10,146 nucleotides of DNA, from positions 1 through 10,146 of the forward strand of contig CAJJNI010000077.1 in the NCBI GenBank assembly GCA_905193085.1. Direction: 5' to 3'. The position numbers were made by a program, and so were the translations under genes. The notes under the pieces were generated by a model. The model was not told where the DNA came from. It was given only the letters and a program-made list of their open reading frames with translations, and did not search any database. Below are positions 1 through 6,077 of this stretch, one piece after another. Position 1 is the first letter of the stretch. Each line of letters starts with the position of its first letter. Source of the stretch: an uncultured Lachnospiraceae bacterium. GTDB lineage: Bacteria > Bacillota > Clostridia > Lachnospirales > Lachnospiraceae.

Positions 1-118
1 TATCGGCACAGTATTTTTCAAAGTATGCCGCATATTTTTTCTTGTGAAAATATTGCTTTAGGTCAGTATTATCTGCTATGAGTTTTATCGCATTCTCATT
101 TAATAATTCATTATTCAA
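1..118 (-). CDS. Unrecognised protein, N-terminal fragment running off the left edge
   Basis: A minus-strand frame opens with TTG at 116-118 and stays open for 39 codons to the window edge. The peptide begins MNNELLNENAIKLIADN (TTG read as Met) and goes on with a Lys/Tyr/Phe-rich stretch ending near KYCAD. The start is supported by a good Shine-Dalgarno, GAGGTGA at 124-130, five bases upstream. The only nearby ATG is out of frame and meets a stop after two codons. There is no signal peptide or membrane segment in the visible part, which looks like soluble helix. I do not recognise the family. It lies downstream of the hibernation factor gene on the same strand but about 200 bp away with a hairpin between, so it is probably a separate transcription unit. 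The gene is real with moderate confidence; its function is unknown. Confidence 0.55.
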   Translation of the reverse strand, partial: MNNELLNENAIKLIADNTDLKQYFHKKKYAAYFEKYCAD

Positions 119-123
119 TAGTA

Positions 124-130
124 TCACCTC
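124..130 (-). promoter_or_regulatory. Ribosome binding site that decides a TTG start
   Basis: On the minus strand GAGGTGA is followed by five bases and then TTG at 118. This site is the main reason to believe a gene starts here, since the start codon is not ATG. Confidence 0.55.
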
Positions 131-240
131 ATGTCTGGAATTTGTAATATTCAAAGTAACCTCAAATATAATATCAAAAGTTATGTTAAAAGAAACCTTA
201 AAATTCGTGTTTTAATAATTCTGATAATTCATAATGTAGC

Positions 241-277
241 AGAAGGGACTACTTAACTTATATAAGCAGTCCCTTCT
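241..277 (-). terminator. Hairpin downstream of hpf, probable terminator
   Basis: A perfect 10-bp inverted repeat pairs AGAAGGGACT at 241-250 with AGTCCCTTCT at 268-277, and the loop contains a short palindrome (CTTATATAAG). It lies about 44 bases past the stop of the hibernation factor gene on the minus strand. A weaker hairpin (282-290 with 296-305) sits between them. No clear U-run follows in either direction, so it may be a weak or Rho-independent-like terminator, or an mRNA 3' end stabiliser, rather than a classical terminator. Confidence 0.5.
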
Positions 278-320
278 CTATGTATCTAAAGCATCTTTAA
301 GATACGATGCGTTCTGGATT

Positions 321-854
321 CTAGAATTCCGGCTCAATCAAACCGTATGTATTTCCTTTTCGCTTATAAACAACATTGACTTCGTCTGTCTCTGCGTTTA
401 AGAATACGAAGAAATTATGTCCTAATAAATCCATCTGTACACATGCATCTTCCGGATACATTGGTTTGATTCCAAATCTCTTTGTACGAATGATTTCGAT
501 TTCATCATTATCTTCATAGTCTTTATCAATATATTCCTGGCTGAATTCTAAATTACCGCCAGCCTGCTTCTTGTCAACGATACGGTTCTTATATTTCTTT
601 AACTGTCTTTCGATAATCTCTTCAACAAGGTCTATAGAAACATACATATCATTGCTTGTCTGCTCTGAACGGATTATATTACCTTTAACCGGGATAGTAA
701 TTTCAATTTTCTGACGTTCTTTTTCAACGCTTAAAGTAACATGTACCTGTGTATCCTCTGTAAAATATCTTTCAAGTTTTCCAATCTTTTCATAAATTGC
801 TGATTTTAAACCATCGGTAATCTCAATATTTCTTCCTGTAATTACATATTTCAT
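321..854 (-). CDS. hpf: Ribosome hibernation promoting factor, long form (HPF/RaiA family)
   Basis: A 177-residue cytoplasmic protein of the long HPF type, which binds the 30S subunit in stationary phase or stress and joins two 70S ribosomes into an inactive 100S dimer. Residues 1 to about 97 form the ribosome-binding domain (opening MKYVITGRNIEITDGLK, with the family-typical KIGKLERYF). An acidic linker follows at about 98-120. Residues from about 122 form the C-terminal dimerisation domain, with RTKRF, the LGHNFFVFLNAET segment and GLIEPEF at the end. I chose the ATG at 854 over the TTG at 863: AAAAGGAG at 864-871 lies nine bases before the ATG but directly abuts the TTG. Length and both domains match the long form of Gram-positive bacteria. 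It is transcribed alone and divergently from the transporter operon. No functional link to that operon is implied. Confidence 0.95.
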   Translation of the reverse strand: MKYVITGRNIEITDGLKSAIYEKIGKLERYFTEDTQVHVTLSVEKERQKIEITIPVKGNIIRSEQTSNDMYVSIDLVEEIIERQLKKYKNRIVDKKQAGGNLEFSQEYIDKDYEDNDEIEIIRTKRFGIKPMYPEDACVQMDLLGHNFFVFLNAETDEVNVVYKRKGNTYGLIEPEF

Positions 855-932
855 TGTGTCCAACTCCTTTTTTGTTTACTATAACAAGTACGGATTAGAA
901 ATTCATATTATGTAACAGTCATATAATAGAAG

Positions 933-961
933 ATAATATAATAAGAATATATATGTGTCAT
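933..961 (-). promoter_or_regulatory. Candidate housekeeping promoter for hpf
   Basis: On the minus strand ATGACA (956-961) is followed by a 17-base spacer and TATTAT (933-938). Each hexamer is one mismatch from the sigma-A consensus. The predicted start would leave an untranslated leader of roughly 70 bases before the ATG at 854. The surrounding DNA is very AT-rich, so chance matches are possible. A stress sigma factor promoter could also exist but I do not see a clear one. Confidence 0.4.
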
Positions 962-992
962 ATGTATTACTTACCATATTGGTATGCTGTTA

Positions 993-1024
993 TATAACAA
1001 TTCTGTATGTCTGTAATTGTTATA
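993..1024. repeat. Perfect 10-bp inverted repeat with 12-bp spacer
   Basis: TATAACAATT at 993-1002 is the exact reverse complement of AATTGTTATA at 1015-1024, with a 12-base spacer. A related ten-mer, ACTATAACAA, occurs at 878-887 in the hpf leader and, inverted, at 1017-1026. Arm centres are about 22 bp apart, i.e. two helical turns, as expected of a dimeric regulator site. No regulator is identified. Confidence 0.45.
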
Positions 1025-1029
1025 GTCCG

Positions 1030-1047
1030 TGTAAAATCATTTTTACA
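1030..1047. repeat. Small palindrome TGTAAAA-N4-TTTTACA
   Basis: A perfect 7-bp inverted repeat with a 4-base centre. Extra half-site-like copies follow: TTTTAC at 1053-1058 and TGTAAA at 1063-1068. This looks like an operator for a dimeric helix-turn-helix protein, but AT-richness makes such matches less significant. Confidence 0.35.
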
Positions 1048-1132
1048 TTGGGTTTTACTAGATGTAAATATTATAACACATTTTGAAAAAAACACAAGCG
1101 TTTTTATACAAAATGCACTAAAAATGTAATGT

Positions 1133-1181
1133 CTGGGTATATAGCATTCTCAAAGCCACAGTTATTCTGGATTTTTGCATT
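1133..1181 (+). promoter_or_regulatory. Possible activator site: imperfect direct repeat CTGG-N6/7-GCATT
   Basis: CTGG then seven bases then GCATT (1133-1148) recurs as CTGG, six bases, GCATT (1167-1181). The GCATT halves are 33 bp apart, three helical turns. The second copy ends about 45 bp upstream of the -35 box of the transporter operon. AraC-type regulators such as the one at 8890-10146 commonly bind tandem direct repeats upstream of -35, so this is a candidate target. The one-base difference in inner spacing weakens the case. Confidence 0.25.
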
Positions 1182-1226
1182 ATGTGTGTACCTTACTCTG
1201 ACGGGGGTGTAATTTTTTTACCTTTT

Positions 1227-1254
1227 TTGATAAAATTTTGACTTTGTTTATAAT
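1227..1254 (+). promoter_or_regulatory. Sigma-A-type promoter of the ABC transporter operon
   Basis: TTGATA (1227-1232), a 16-base spacer and a perfect TATAAT (1249-1254). Transcription would start near 1261, giving a leader of about 40 bases. AAGGAGG at 1287-1293 then lies seven bases before the ATG at 1301. A second set of boxes (TTGACT at 1239-1244 with TATAAT at 1265-1270) has a spacing too long to be good. Confidence 0.6.
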
Positions 1255-1300
1255 TTGTTTAGATATATAATAACATCAATCTAGTAAAGGAGGGATATAC

Positions 1301-2284
1301 ATGGATAAAATCAAAAACAATGCAGTTGTCAGAAAAATAGGATTTAACAAAATTGTGTTGTGTTTAGTCATAGTAGTTATGTATATAATGTTCGCAGCTT
1401 TAAGCTCATCATTTGTAAACTACCATAGAATAATCAGCGCACTTAATTATGCATATTTTCTTGGCTTTCTGGCATTGGGTGTTACTTTCGTAATAGGAAC
1501 CGGAGGAATTGATTTTTCCATTGGTCCTGTAATGTTTTGCAGTGTTTTAGTATCAGGTTATTTACTCGGACAATATGGCTGGTCACTTCCTGTCTGCCTG
1601 ATAGTAACAATATTGATTGGAGCCGCATTTGGATGTTTCAACGGATTTATGGTTTCCTACTGTAAGGTGCCTCCATTCATTGTTTCGATGGCGAGCATGC
1701 AGATAGCAAAAGGTGCCGCATCAGTATTTACTAAGACACAGACAGTAAGCTGGCCACAGAGTATGCAGGCAAATGGTTGGTACAGAAATCTTGTTAAATA
1801 CAGATTAAACGGAACAGTTATTCCAACCGGTGTTATTTGTCTTTTAGTAGTTGCAATTATTTGTGCAATTATTCTTAATAAGACAAAAACAGGACGTTAC
1901 ATACTTTGTCTTGGTTCTAATAAAGAAGCTGTAAGACTTTCAGGTGTTAATGTGAAGAAATACGAAATGCTGGCATATCTCATATGCGGTATATTAGTTG
2001 GTATCGCAGGAATATTCTTTGTAGGTGCATACACAACAGTTCAGCCGGGATTAGGAGACCAATATAACAATGAAGCTATTGCAGCGGCTGTTATGGGCGG
2101 TACTTCAATGGCAGGCGGTGTTGCTTCAATCGGTGGAACAATAATTGGTGTTCTTATTATCGCACTCCTTCAGGAAGGTATCCTTGCAGTCGGCCTTACA
2201 AAAGATTACCAGCTTGTAGTTACAGGTCTTATCGTAATTGTAGCCGTAGCAATTGATATCGTTTCAAGAAGAAAGAAAAACTAA
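1301..2284 (+). CDS. CUT2-family sugar ABC transporter permease (first of two)
   Basis: A 327-residue integral membrane protein of the BPD_transp_2 (RbsC/YtfT/YjfF-like) family, one half of the membrane channel of the importer. Hydrophobic segments run almost throughout. Family marks visible are the TGGIDFSIG segment at 67-75 (the usual IDLSVG-type loop), the cytoplasmic coupling loop GSNKEAVRLSGVN at 205-217 before LAYLICG, and the glycine-rich AAAVMGGTSMAGG around 261-273. The basic tail SRRKKN marks a cytoplasmic end. The start is ATG with AAGGAGG seven bases upstream. It is first in the operon, 46 bp before the ATPase gene. It is clearly paralogous to the permease at 3836-4816 in layout and motifs, so the two probably form a heterodimer. 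The substrate is unknown; a sugar or sugar-like solute is inferred from the family. Confidence 0.93.
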   Translation: MDKIKNNAVVRKIGFNKIVLCLVIVVMYIMFAALSSSFVNYHRIISALNYAYFLGFLALGVTFVIGTGGIDFSIGPVMFCSVLVSGYLLGQYGWSLPVCLIVTILIGAAFGCFNGFMVSYCKVPPFIVSMASMQIAKGAASVFTKTQTVSWPQSMQANGWYRNLVKYRLNGTVIPTGVICLLVVAIICAIILNKTKTGRYILCLGSNKEAVRLSGVNVKKYEMLAYLICGILVGIAGIFFVGAYTTVQPGLGDQYNNEAIAAAVMGGTSMAGGVASIGGTIIGVLIIALLQEGILAVGLTKDYQLVVTGLIVIVAVAIDIVSRRKKN

Positions 2285-2330
2285 TTAGACAGCATGTAAA
2301 GAAAATAAATCCCAGAAAGGAGCGGGATAT

Positions 2331-3824
2331 ATGGGTGAAGTAATTTTAACGATGAAAGGCATCGATAAATCATTTCCGGGAGTACATGCGCTGAATCATG
2401 TTGATTTGGAAATAAGAAAGGGCGAGGTTCATGCTCTTATGGGCGAGAATGGTGCCGGAAAATCAACATTGATGAAAGTATTAACCGGTATATATACAAA
2501 GGACGAAGGAACAATAACCTATGAAGGGAAAGAAATAGAATTTTCTAATCCAAGGGAAGCTCAGGATGCCGGAGTTGTAATTGTTCATCAGGAATTAAAT
2601 ATGATGGGTCATCTTACTGTAGCCCAGAACATATTTGCAGGCAGGGAATTTAAGAAGGGCATGTTCGTAGATGATGCGAAGATGATATCGGAAGCGAGAA
2701 AATTATTTGACAGAATGTGTATTGATATTGATCCGACAGAAATTATGAGTAATTTAACAGTTGGAAAACAGCAGATGTGTGAAATCGCCAAAGCAATATC
2801 ACATGATTGTAAAGTAATTATATTTGATGAACCTTCTGCTGCCCTGACAGAGTCTGAAATTCAGGAATTATTTAAAATAATCAGAGATTTAAAAGCAAGA
2901 GATATGGGAATTGTATATATCTCCCATCGTATGGATGAGATAAAAGTTATTACTGACAGAGTAACCGTAATGCGTGATGGTACATATGTTGGAACTCTTA
3001 TTACAGAAGAATCAACAAAAGATGACATTATAAATATGATGGTTGGTCGTGTAATTTACGAAGATCCGAAATCACAGAGTAATGTTAAACCTGATGCGCC
3101 TGTAGTATTAAAAGTAGAACATTTAAATGCGGGCAGTATGGTTAAAGATGTAAGCTTTGAGTTAAGAAAAGGTGAAATTCTTGGTTTCTCAGGACTTATG
3201 GGAGCAGGAAGAACAGAAATGGCAAGAGCTTTATTTGGTGCCGATCCTAAAGACGGTGGTGATATTTATATAAATGGAGAACATGTGATTATTCATAATC
3301 CAAAAGATGCTGTTAAAAACGGTATTGGTTATCTTTCAGAAGACAGAAAACGATTTGGTATAGTAACTGGTAAATCAGTTGCAGAAAATTCCACAATGGC
3401 AACCCTTGATAAATATTCAAACGGAATATTCATCAATAAGAAAAAAGAGAGACAGGTTGCAGAGGAATATGTTAAGAGTCTTGCAACAAAAACTCCTTCA
3501 GTTGACCAATTGGTTGTTAACCTGTCAGGTGGTAATCAGCAGAAAGTAGTTATCGCAAAATGGCTTATAAGAGATTGTGAAATCCTTATATTTGATGAGC
3601 CTACACGAGGAATTGATGTTGGTGCTAAGAGTGAAATTTATCATTTGATGAACCAGCTTGTTGAACAGGGTAAATCGATTATTATGATATCCTCAGAAAT
3701 GACAGAAATTTTAAGAATGAGCGACCGTATTGTCGTTATGTGTGAAGGCAAGAAGACTGCAGAGATAGATATTGCAGATGCAACACAGGAAAAGATAATG
3801 CACGCAGCGACACTTAGAGAATAG
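2331..3824 (+). CDS. Double-domain sugar ABC transporter ATPase (RbsA/MglA-like)
   Basis: A 497-residue cytoplasmic ATPase with two fused nucleotide-binding domains that powers the importer. The N-terminal half has Walker A GENGAGKST (38-46), Q-loop VHQELN (85-90), an altered signature LTVGKQQ (142-148), Walker B VIIFDE (162-167) and the switch histidine in ISHR (H199). The C-terminal half has a degenerate Walker A, GLMGAGRT (288-295), with Arg where the catalytic Lys should be. It then has a canonical signature LSGGNQQ (398-404), Walker B ILIFDE (418-423), and Ser-Ser (454-455) in place of the switch histidine. This complementary asymmetry is normal for RbsA/MglA proteins, leaving one competent ATP site. 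Length fits the family. AAAGGAG precedes the ATG. It ends 11 bp before the second permease, whose ribosome binding site overlaps the TAG stop. Confidence 0.96.
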   Translation: MGEVILTMKGIDKSFPGVHALNHVDLEIRKGEVHALMGENGAGKSTLMKVLTGIYTKDEGTITYEGKEIEFSNPREAQDAGVVIVHQELNMMGHLTVAQNIFAGREFKKGMFVDDAKMISEARKLFDRMCIDIDPTEIMSNLTVGKQQMCEIAKAISHDCKVIIFDEPSAALTESEIQELFKIIRDLKARDMGIVYISHRMDEIKVITDRVTVMRDGTYVGTLITEESTKDDIINMMVGRVIYEDPKSQSNVKPDAPVVLKVEHLNAGSMVKDVSFELRKGEILGFSGLMGAGRTEMARALFGADPKDGGDIYINGEHVIIHNPKDAVKNGIGYLSEDRKRFGIVTGKSVAENSTMATLDKYSNGIFINKKKERQVAEEYVKSLATKTPSVDQLVVNLSGGNQQKVVIAKWLIRDCEILIFDEPTRGIDVGAKSEIYHLMNQLVEQGKSIIMISSEMTEILRMSDRIVVMCEGKKTAEIDIADATQEKIMHAATLRE

Positions 3825-3835
3825 GGGGTGGCATA

Positions 3836-4816
3836 ATGAAGAATAATACTTTAGTTAAAAAGATTGGAACTCAAAAAATTATTGTAGCGGTTATACTACT
3901 GCTCCTCATAATATTTTTTAGTATTGCAAATCCTTCATTCAGGAAATATACAACATTTTTAAGTCTTATGGGCTACACATACTATATTGCGTTTATGGCA
4001 ATAGGTGTAACATTTCCACTTCTTACAGGTGGTGTTGATTTATCAATTGGTACCGGTCTTGTGTGTTACGCACTTGCAGGTGGATATCTTGTAGTATACA
4101 GTGGTCTTCCTGTATGGCTTGGATTACTCGTTACAATATTATTTGGTGTAGTAATTGGTTTGTTTAATGGATTTGTAATATCAGTATTGGATTTGCCTCC
4201 ATTTCTGGCAACATTGTGTACCTGTATGATAACAAGAGGTTTAGGTTCAATATGCTCAAAAGGTTTTGGTATTCCATGGCCGAACGGTACTGATAAAGGT
4301 GCATGGTTCAGAAATTTATTTAAGATGCATGTTGGTGGCAGAGATATTCCTATAGGAATTATATGGGTTATATTAGCAGTTATAATAATGTCGGTAATAT
4401 TAAATCATACAAAAACAGGACGTTATATATTGGCTATCGGTTCGAATAAAGAAGCCGCAAGATTATGTGGTATAAATGTTGTAAGATATCAGATTACAGC
4501 TTATGTAATATCAGGTTTCTTTGCAGGCCTTGCAGGTGTTGCATATGCAGCTTCATTCGCAAGTATATATGCAGGAACCGGAGCCGGAATGGAACTTGAT
4601 GCAATTGGAGCAGCAATCATTGGTGGTGTTTCAACTACAGGTGGTGCCGGAACAGTAACAGGAACTATACTTGGTGTATTTATTATGTCAGTTTTAAAAA
4701 CCGGTCTTCCGTATATTGGACTTCAGGCTAACTGGCAGCAGATAATTATCGGTATTGTTTTAATAGCAGCAGTACTTGTTGATATTGTAAGATCTAATAA
4801 GAGAAAAAGAGCTTGA
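3836..4816 (+). CDS. CUT2-family sugar ABC transporter permease (second of two)
   Basis: A 326-residue polytopic membrane protein of the same BPD_transp_2 family as the product of 1301-2284. It shares its landmarks at matching places: TGGVDLSIG at 64-72, the coupling loop GSNKEAARLCGIN at 202-214, and AAIIGGVSTTGGAGTV around 259-274. The N-terminal region KKIG and the TKTGRYIL segment before the coupling loop also match closely, showing an ancient duplication. The GGGGGTG-type ribosome binding site at 3823-3830 overlaps the stop of the ATPase gene, so translation is likely coupled. Two different permeases with one ATPase and one binding protein is the arrangement of the galactofuranose (ytfQRT-yjfF) and autoinducer-2 (lsr) importers. 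The sequence alone does not assign this one to either substrate. Confidence 0.93.
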   Translation: MKNNTLVKKIGTQKIIVAVILLLLIIFFSIANPSFRKYTTFLSLMGYTYYIAFMAIGVTFPLLTGGVDLSIGTGLVCYALAGGYLVVYSGLPVWLGLLVTILFGVVIGLFNGFVISVLDLPPFLATLCTCMITRGLGSICSKGFGIPWPNGTDKGAWFRNLFKMHVGGRDIPIGIIWVILAVIIMSVILNHTKTGRYILAIGSNKEAARLCGINVVRYQITAYVISGFFAGLAGVAYAASFASIYAGTGAGMELDAIGAAIIGGVSTTGGAGTVTGTILGVFIMSVLKTGLPYIGLQANWQQIIIGIVLIAAVLVDIVRSNKRKRA

Positions 4817-4824
4817 TTAAGCTC
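4809..4824 (+). other. Small hairpin at the permease/binding-protein junction
   Basis: GAGCTT-GATT-AAGCTC is a perfect 6-bp stem with a 4-base loop that includes the TGA stop of the second permease. No U-run follows (the next bases are A-rich), so it is not an evident terminator. In ABC importer operons a hairpin here can protect or separate the mRNA of the binding protein, which is needed in excess. That role is inferred. Confidence 0.4.
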
Positions 4825-4871
4825 ACAAAAAGAAATAAAACTATAAATAATTTATTTAAGGAGGAATAAGT

Positions 4872-5948
4872 ATGAGAAGACGAAAAATTTTAGCAGGTGT
4901 ATTAGCGGGACTTATGGCAATGACAATGCTCGGAGGCTGTGGCTCAAGCTCAAACAAAAGTGATGGAGGGAAATTAAAATTTGAAATCGTTTCAAAAGGT
5001 TTCCAGTCAACATACTGGCAGGCAGTTTACAAAGGTGCATGTGCAAAAGCTGATGAACTTGGAGTAGAAATCAACATGGTTGGTCCTAACTCAGAATCAG
5101 ATGTAGCCGACCAGGTACAGATGTTAAACAGTGCTATAAATGCACAGCCACCAGCAATTGGTCTTGCTGCTCTTGACACAAGTGCATGTCTTGATGCAAT
5201 TCAGCAGGCAATGGATTCAGACATTCCGATTATCGGTTTTGACTCAGGTGTTCCAGATGCTCCGGAAGGTGCAGTTTATGCTAATGCAGCAACAGACAAC
5301 TATGCAGCAGGTGGAGTTGCAGCAGATGGAATGTATGAAGGAATCAAAGATAAACTTGGAAATGGTCAGGTTAGAATTGGTGAAGTTAATCAGGATGCAA
5401 CATCAGAATCAATTACACAGAGAGGTCTTGGATTCATTGATAAAATGATTGATTTACTTACAAAAGACGGTTATAAAGTATATGTTACAGGTAATGATTT
5501 ATATGTAAACGGTTGTAAAGGCTCTACAGCAAAAGAAGCAGACGCAGATGTTATTATTGAAGTAGCAGTTCCTGCAGAGACTACAACAGCATCTTGCCAG
5601 CAGGTAGCAGAACCTGTTATGACAAAGAAAGATACAATCGCAGTATTTGGTTCAAATCAGGTTTCAGCAGAAGGTATCGTAAATGCTAACGAAACATTAA
5701 AAGTATGTAAACCAGATGGTATTATAGCAGTAGGTTTTGACTCTGGTTCAGTTTTAAAAGCTGCTATTAAAGACCAGACATTATATGGTGCAGTAACACA
5801 GTCTCCTGTATCAATTGGTGAATGTCTTGTACAGCTTCTCTATGATGCAGCAAATGGTAAAGAAGTAAAAGATGTAGATACAGGTTGTGCATGGTACAAC
5901 AGTGAAAACATTGAGGATGAAGAAATTGCACAGAACTTATACGACTAA
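4872..5948 (+). CDS. Sugar ABC transporter substrate-binding lipoprotein
   Basis: A 358-residue extracytoplasmic binding protein (Periplasmic_binding_4 type, RbsB-like fold) that delivers the solute to the permeases. The N-terminus has a lipoprotein signal peptide: RRRK, a hydrophobic core, then the lipobox LGGC with the lipidated Cys at 23, and a Ser-rich tether. The mature domain shows family segments: STYWQAVYKGA (46-56), GPNSESDVADQ (71-81), IPIIGFDSGVP (118-128), VPAETTTAS (233-241), VFGSN (258-262), VGFDSG (287-292) and DVDTGCAWYN (334-343). It has seven cysteines beyond the lipidated one, many for an exported protein. AAGGAGG lies before the ATG. It is last in the operon, 55 bp after the second permease, and precedes a strong terminator. 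The ligand is not readable; a monosaccharide-like solute is inferred. Confidence 0.93.
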   Translation: MRRRKILAGVLAGLMAMTMLGGCGSSSNKSDGGKLKFEIVSKGFQSTYWQAVYKGACAKADELGVEINMVGPNSESDVADQVQMLNSAINAQPPAIGLAALDTSACLDAIQQAMDSDIPIIGFDSGVPDAPEGAVYANAATDNYAAGGVAADGMYEGIKDKLGNGQVRIGEVNQDATSESITQRGLGFIDKMIDLLTKDGYKVYVTGNDLYVNGCKGSTAKEADADVIIEVAVPAETTTASCQQVAEPVMTKKDTIAVFGSNQVSAEGIVNANETLKVCKPDGIIAVGFDSGSVLKAAIKDQTLYGAVTQSPVSIGECLVQLLYDAANGKEVKDVDTGCAWYNSENIEDEEIAQNLYD

Positions 5949-6006
5949 CCGATAAAAGAATAAATGTTTAGAATATCACATTAGTTTGATAGATTATCTC
6001 CCTCGC

Positions 6007-6062
6007 AGGCTGCATATTATCATTGCTTACATAGCTTTGGTAATATGCAGCTTTTGCTTTTG
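6007..6062 (+). terminator. Intrinsic terminator of the transporter operon
   Basis: GCTGCATATTA at 6009-6019 pairs perfectly with TAATATGCAGC at 6041-6051. The stem extends outward with G-U and A-U pairs to 6007 and 6053 and inward by about three pairs. It is followed by TTTTGCTTTTGTT. The tail is T-rich only on the plus side, so it mainly serves the transporter operon. It lies 58 bp after that operon's stop and 25 bp beyond the stop of the convergent gene at 6078, and may also weakly stop the opposing transcript. Confidence 0.85.
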
Positions 6063-6077
6063 TTATCATGAATTATA

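Larger units (their letters stand above)
855..1300. other. Divergent intergenic region with several inverted repeats
   Basis: This 446-bp AT-rich stretch separates hpf from the transporter operon. I see no credible gene in it. It holds a candidate hpf promoter (933-961), the transporter promoter (1227-1254) and three compact inverted repeats. These are TACCA-TAT-TGGTA at 972-984, TATAACAATT with AATTGTTATA at 993-1002 and 1015-1024, and TGTAAAA-TCAT-TTTTACA at 1030-1047. A possible direct repeat lies at 1133-1181. These could be operators for regulators of either side. No riboswitch fold is evident. Confidence 0.6.

Noticed and set aside
142..148. Residues 142-148 of the ATPase (LTVGKQQ) as a damaged signature motif. 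Coordinates are residue numbers in the protein encoded at 2331-3824.
   Set aside because: Altered N-terminal signatures, with a canonical C-terminal one and a degenerate second Walker A, are normal in RbsA/MglA-type double ATPases.
855..863. Upstream TTG start for hpf giving three extra residues (M-D-T).
   Set aside because: The ribosome binding site at 864-871 directly abuts that TTG, whereas it is nine bases from the ATG at 854; the family normally starts at MK.
953..997. A 14-codon plus-strand reading frame in the divergent region.
   Set aside because: It has no ribosome binding site and overlaps a palindrome; the length is expected by chance.
1092..1106. A possible catabolite-responsive element around the CG at 1099-1100.
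   Set aside because: Too many mismatches to the cre consensus on both sides.
4813..4847. An internal promoter before the binding-protein gene (TTGATT with TATAAA).
   Set aside because: The spacing is 23 bases, too long for a sigma-A promoter.
5140..5448. A 102-codon open frame in another frame of the binding-protein gene.
   Set aside because: It lies wholly within a well-supported coding region, and its Gln/Leu/Met-rich product is what out-of-frame reading of that gene gives.
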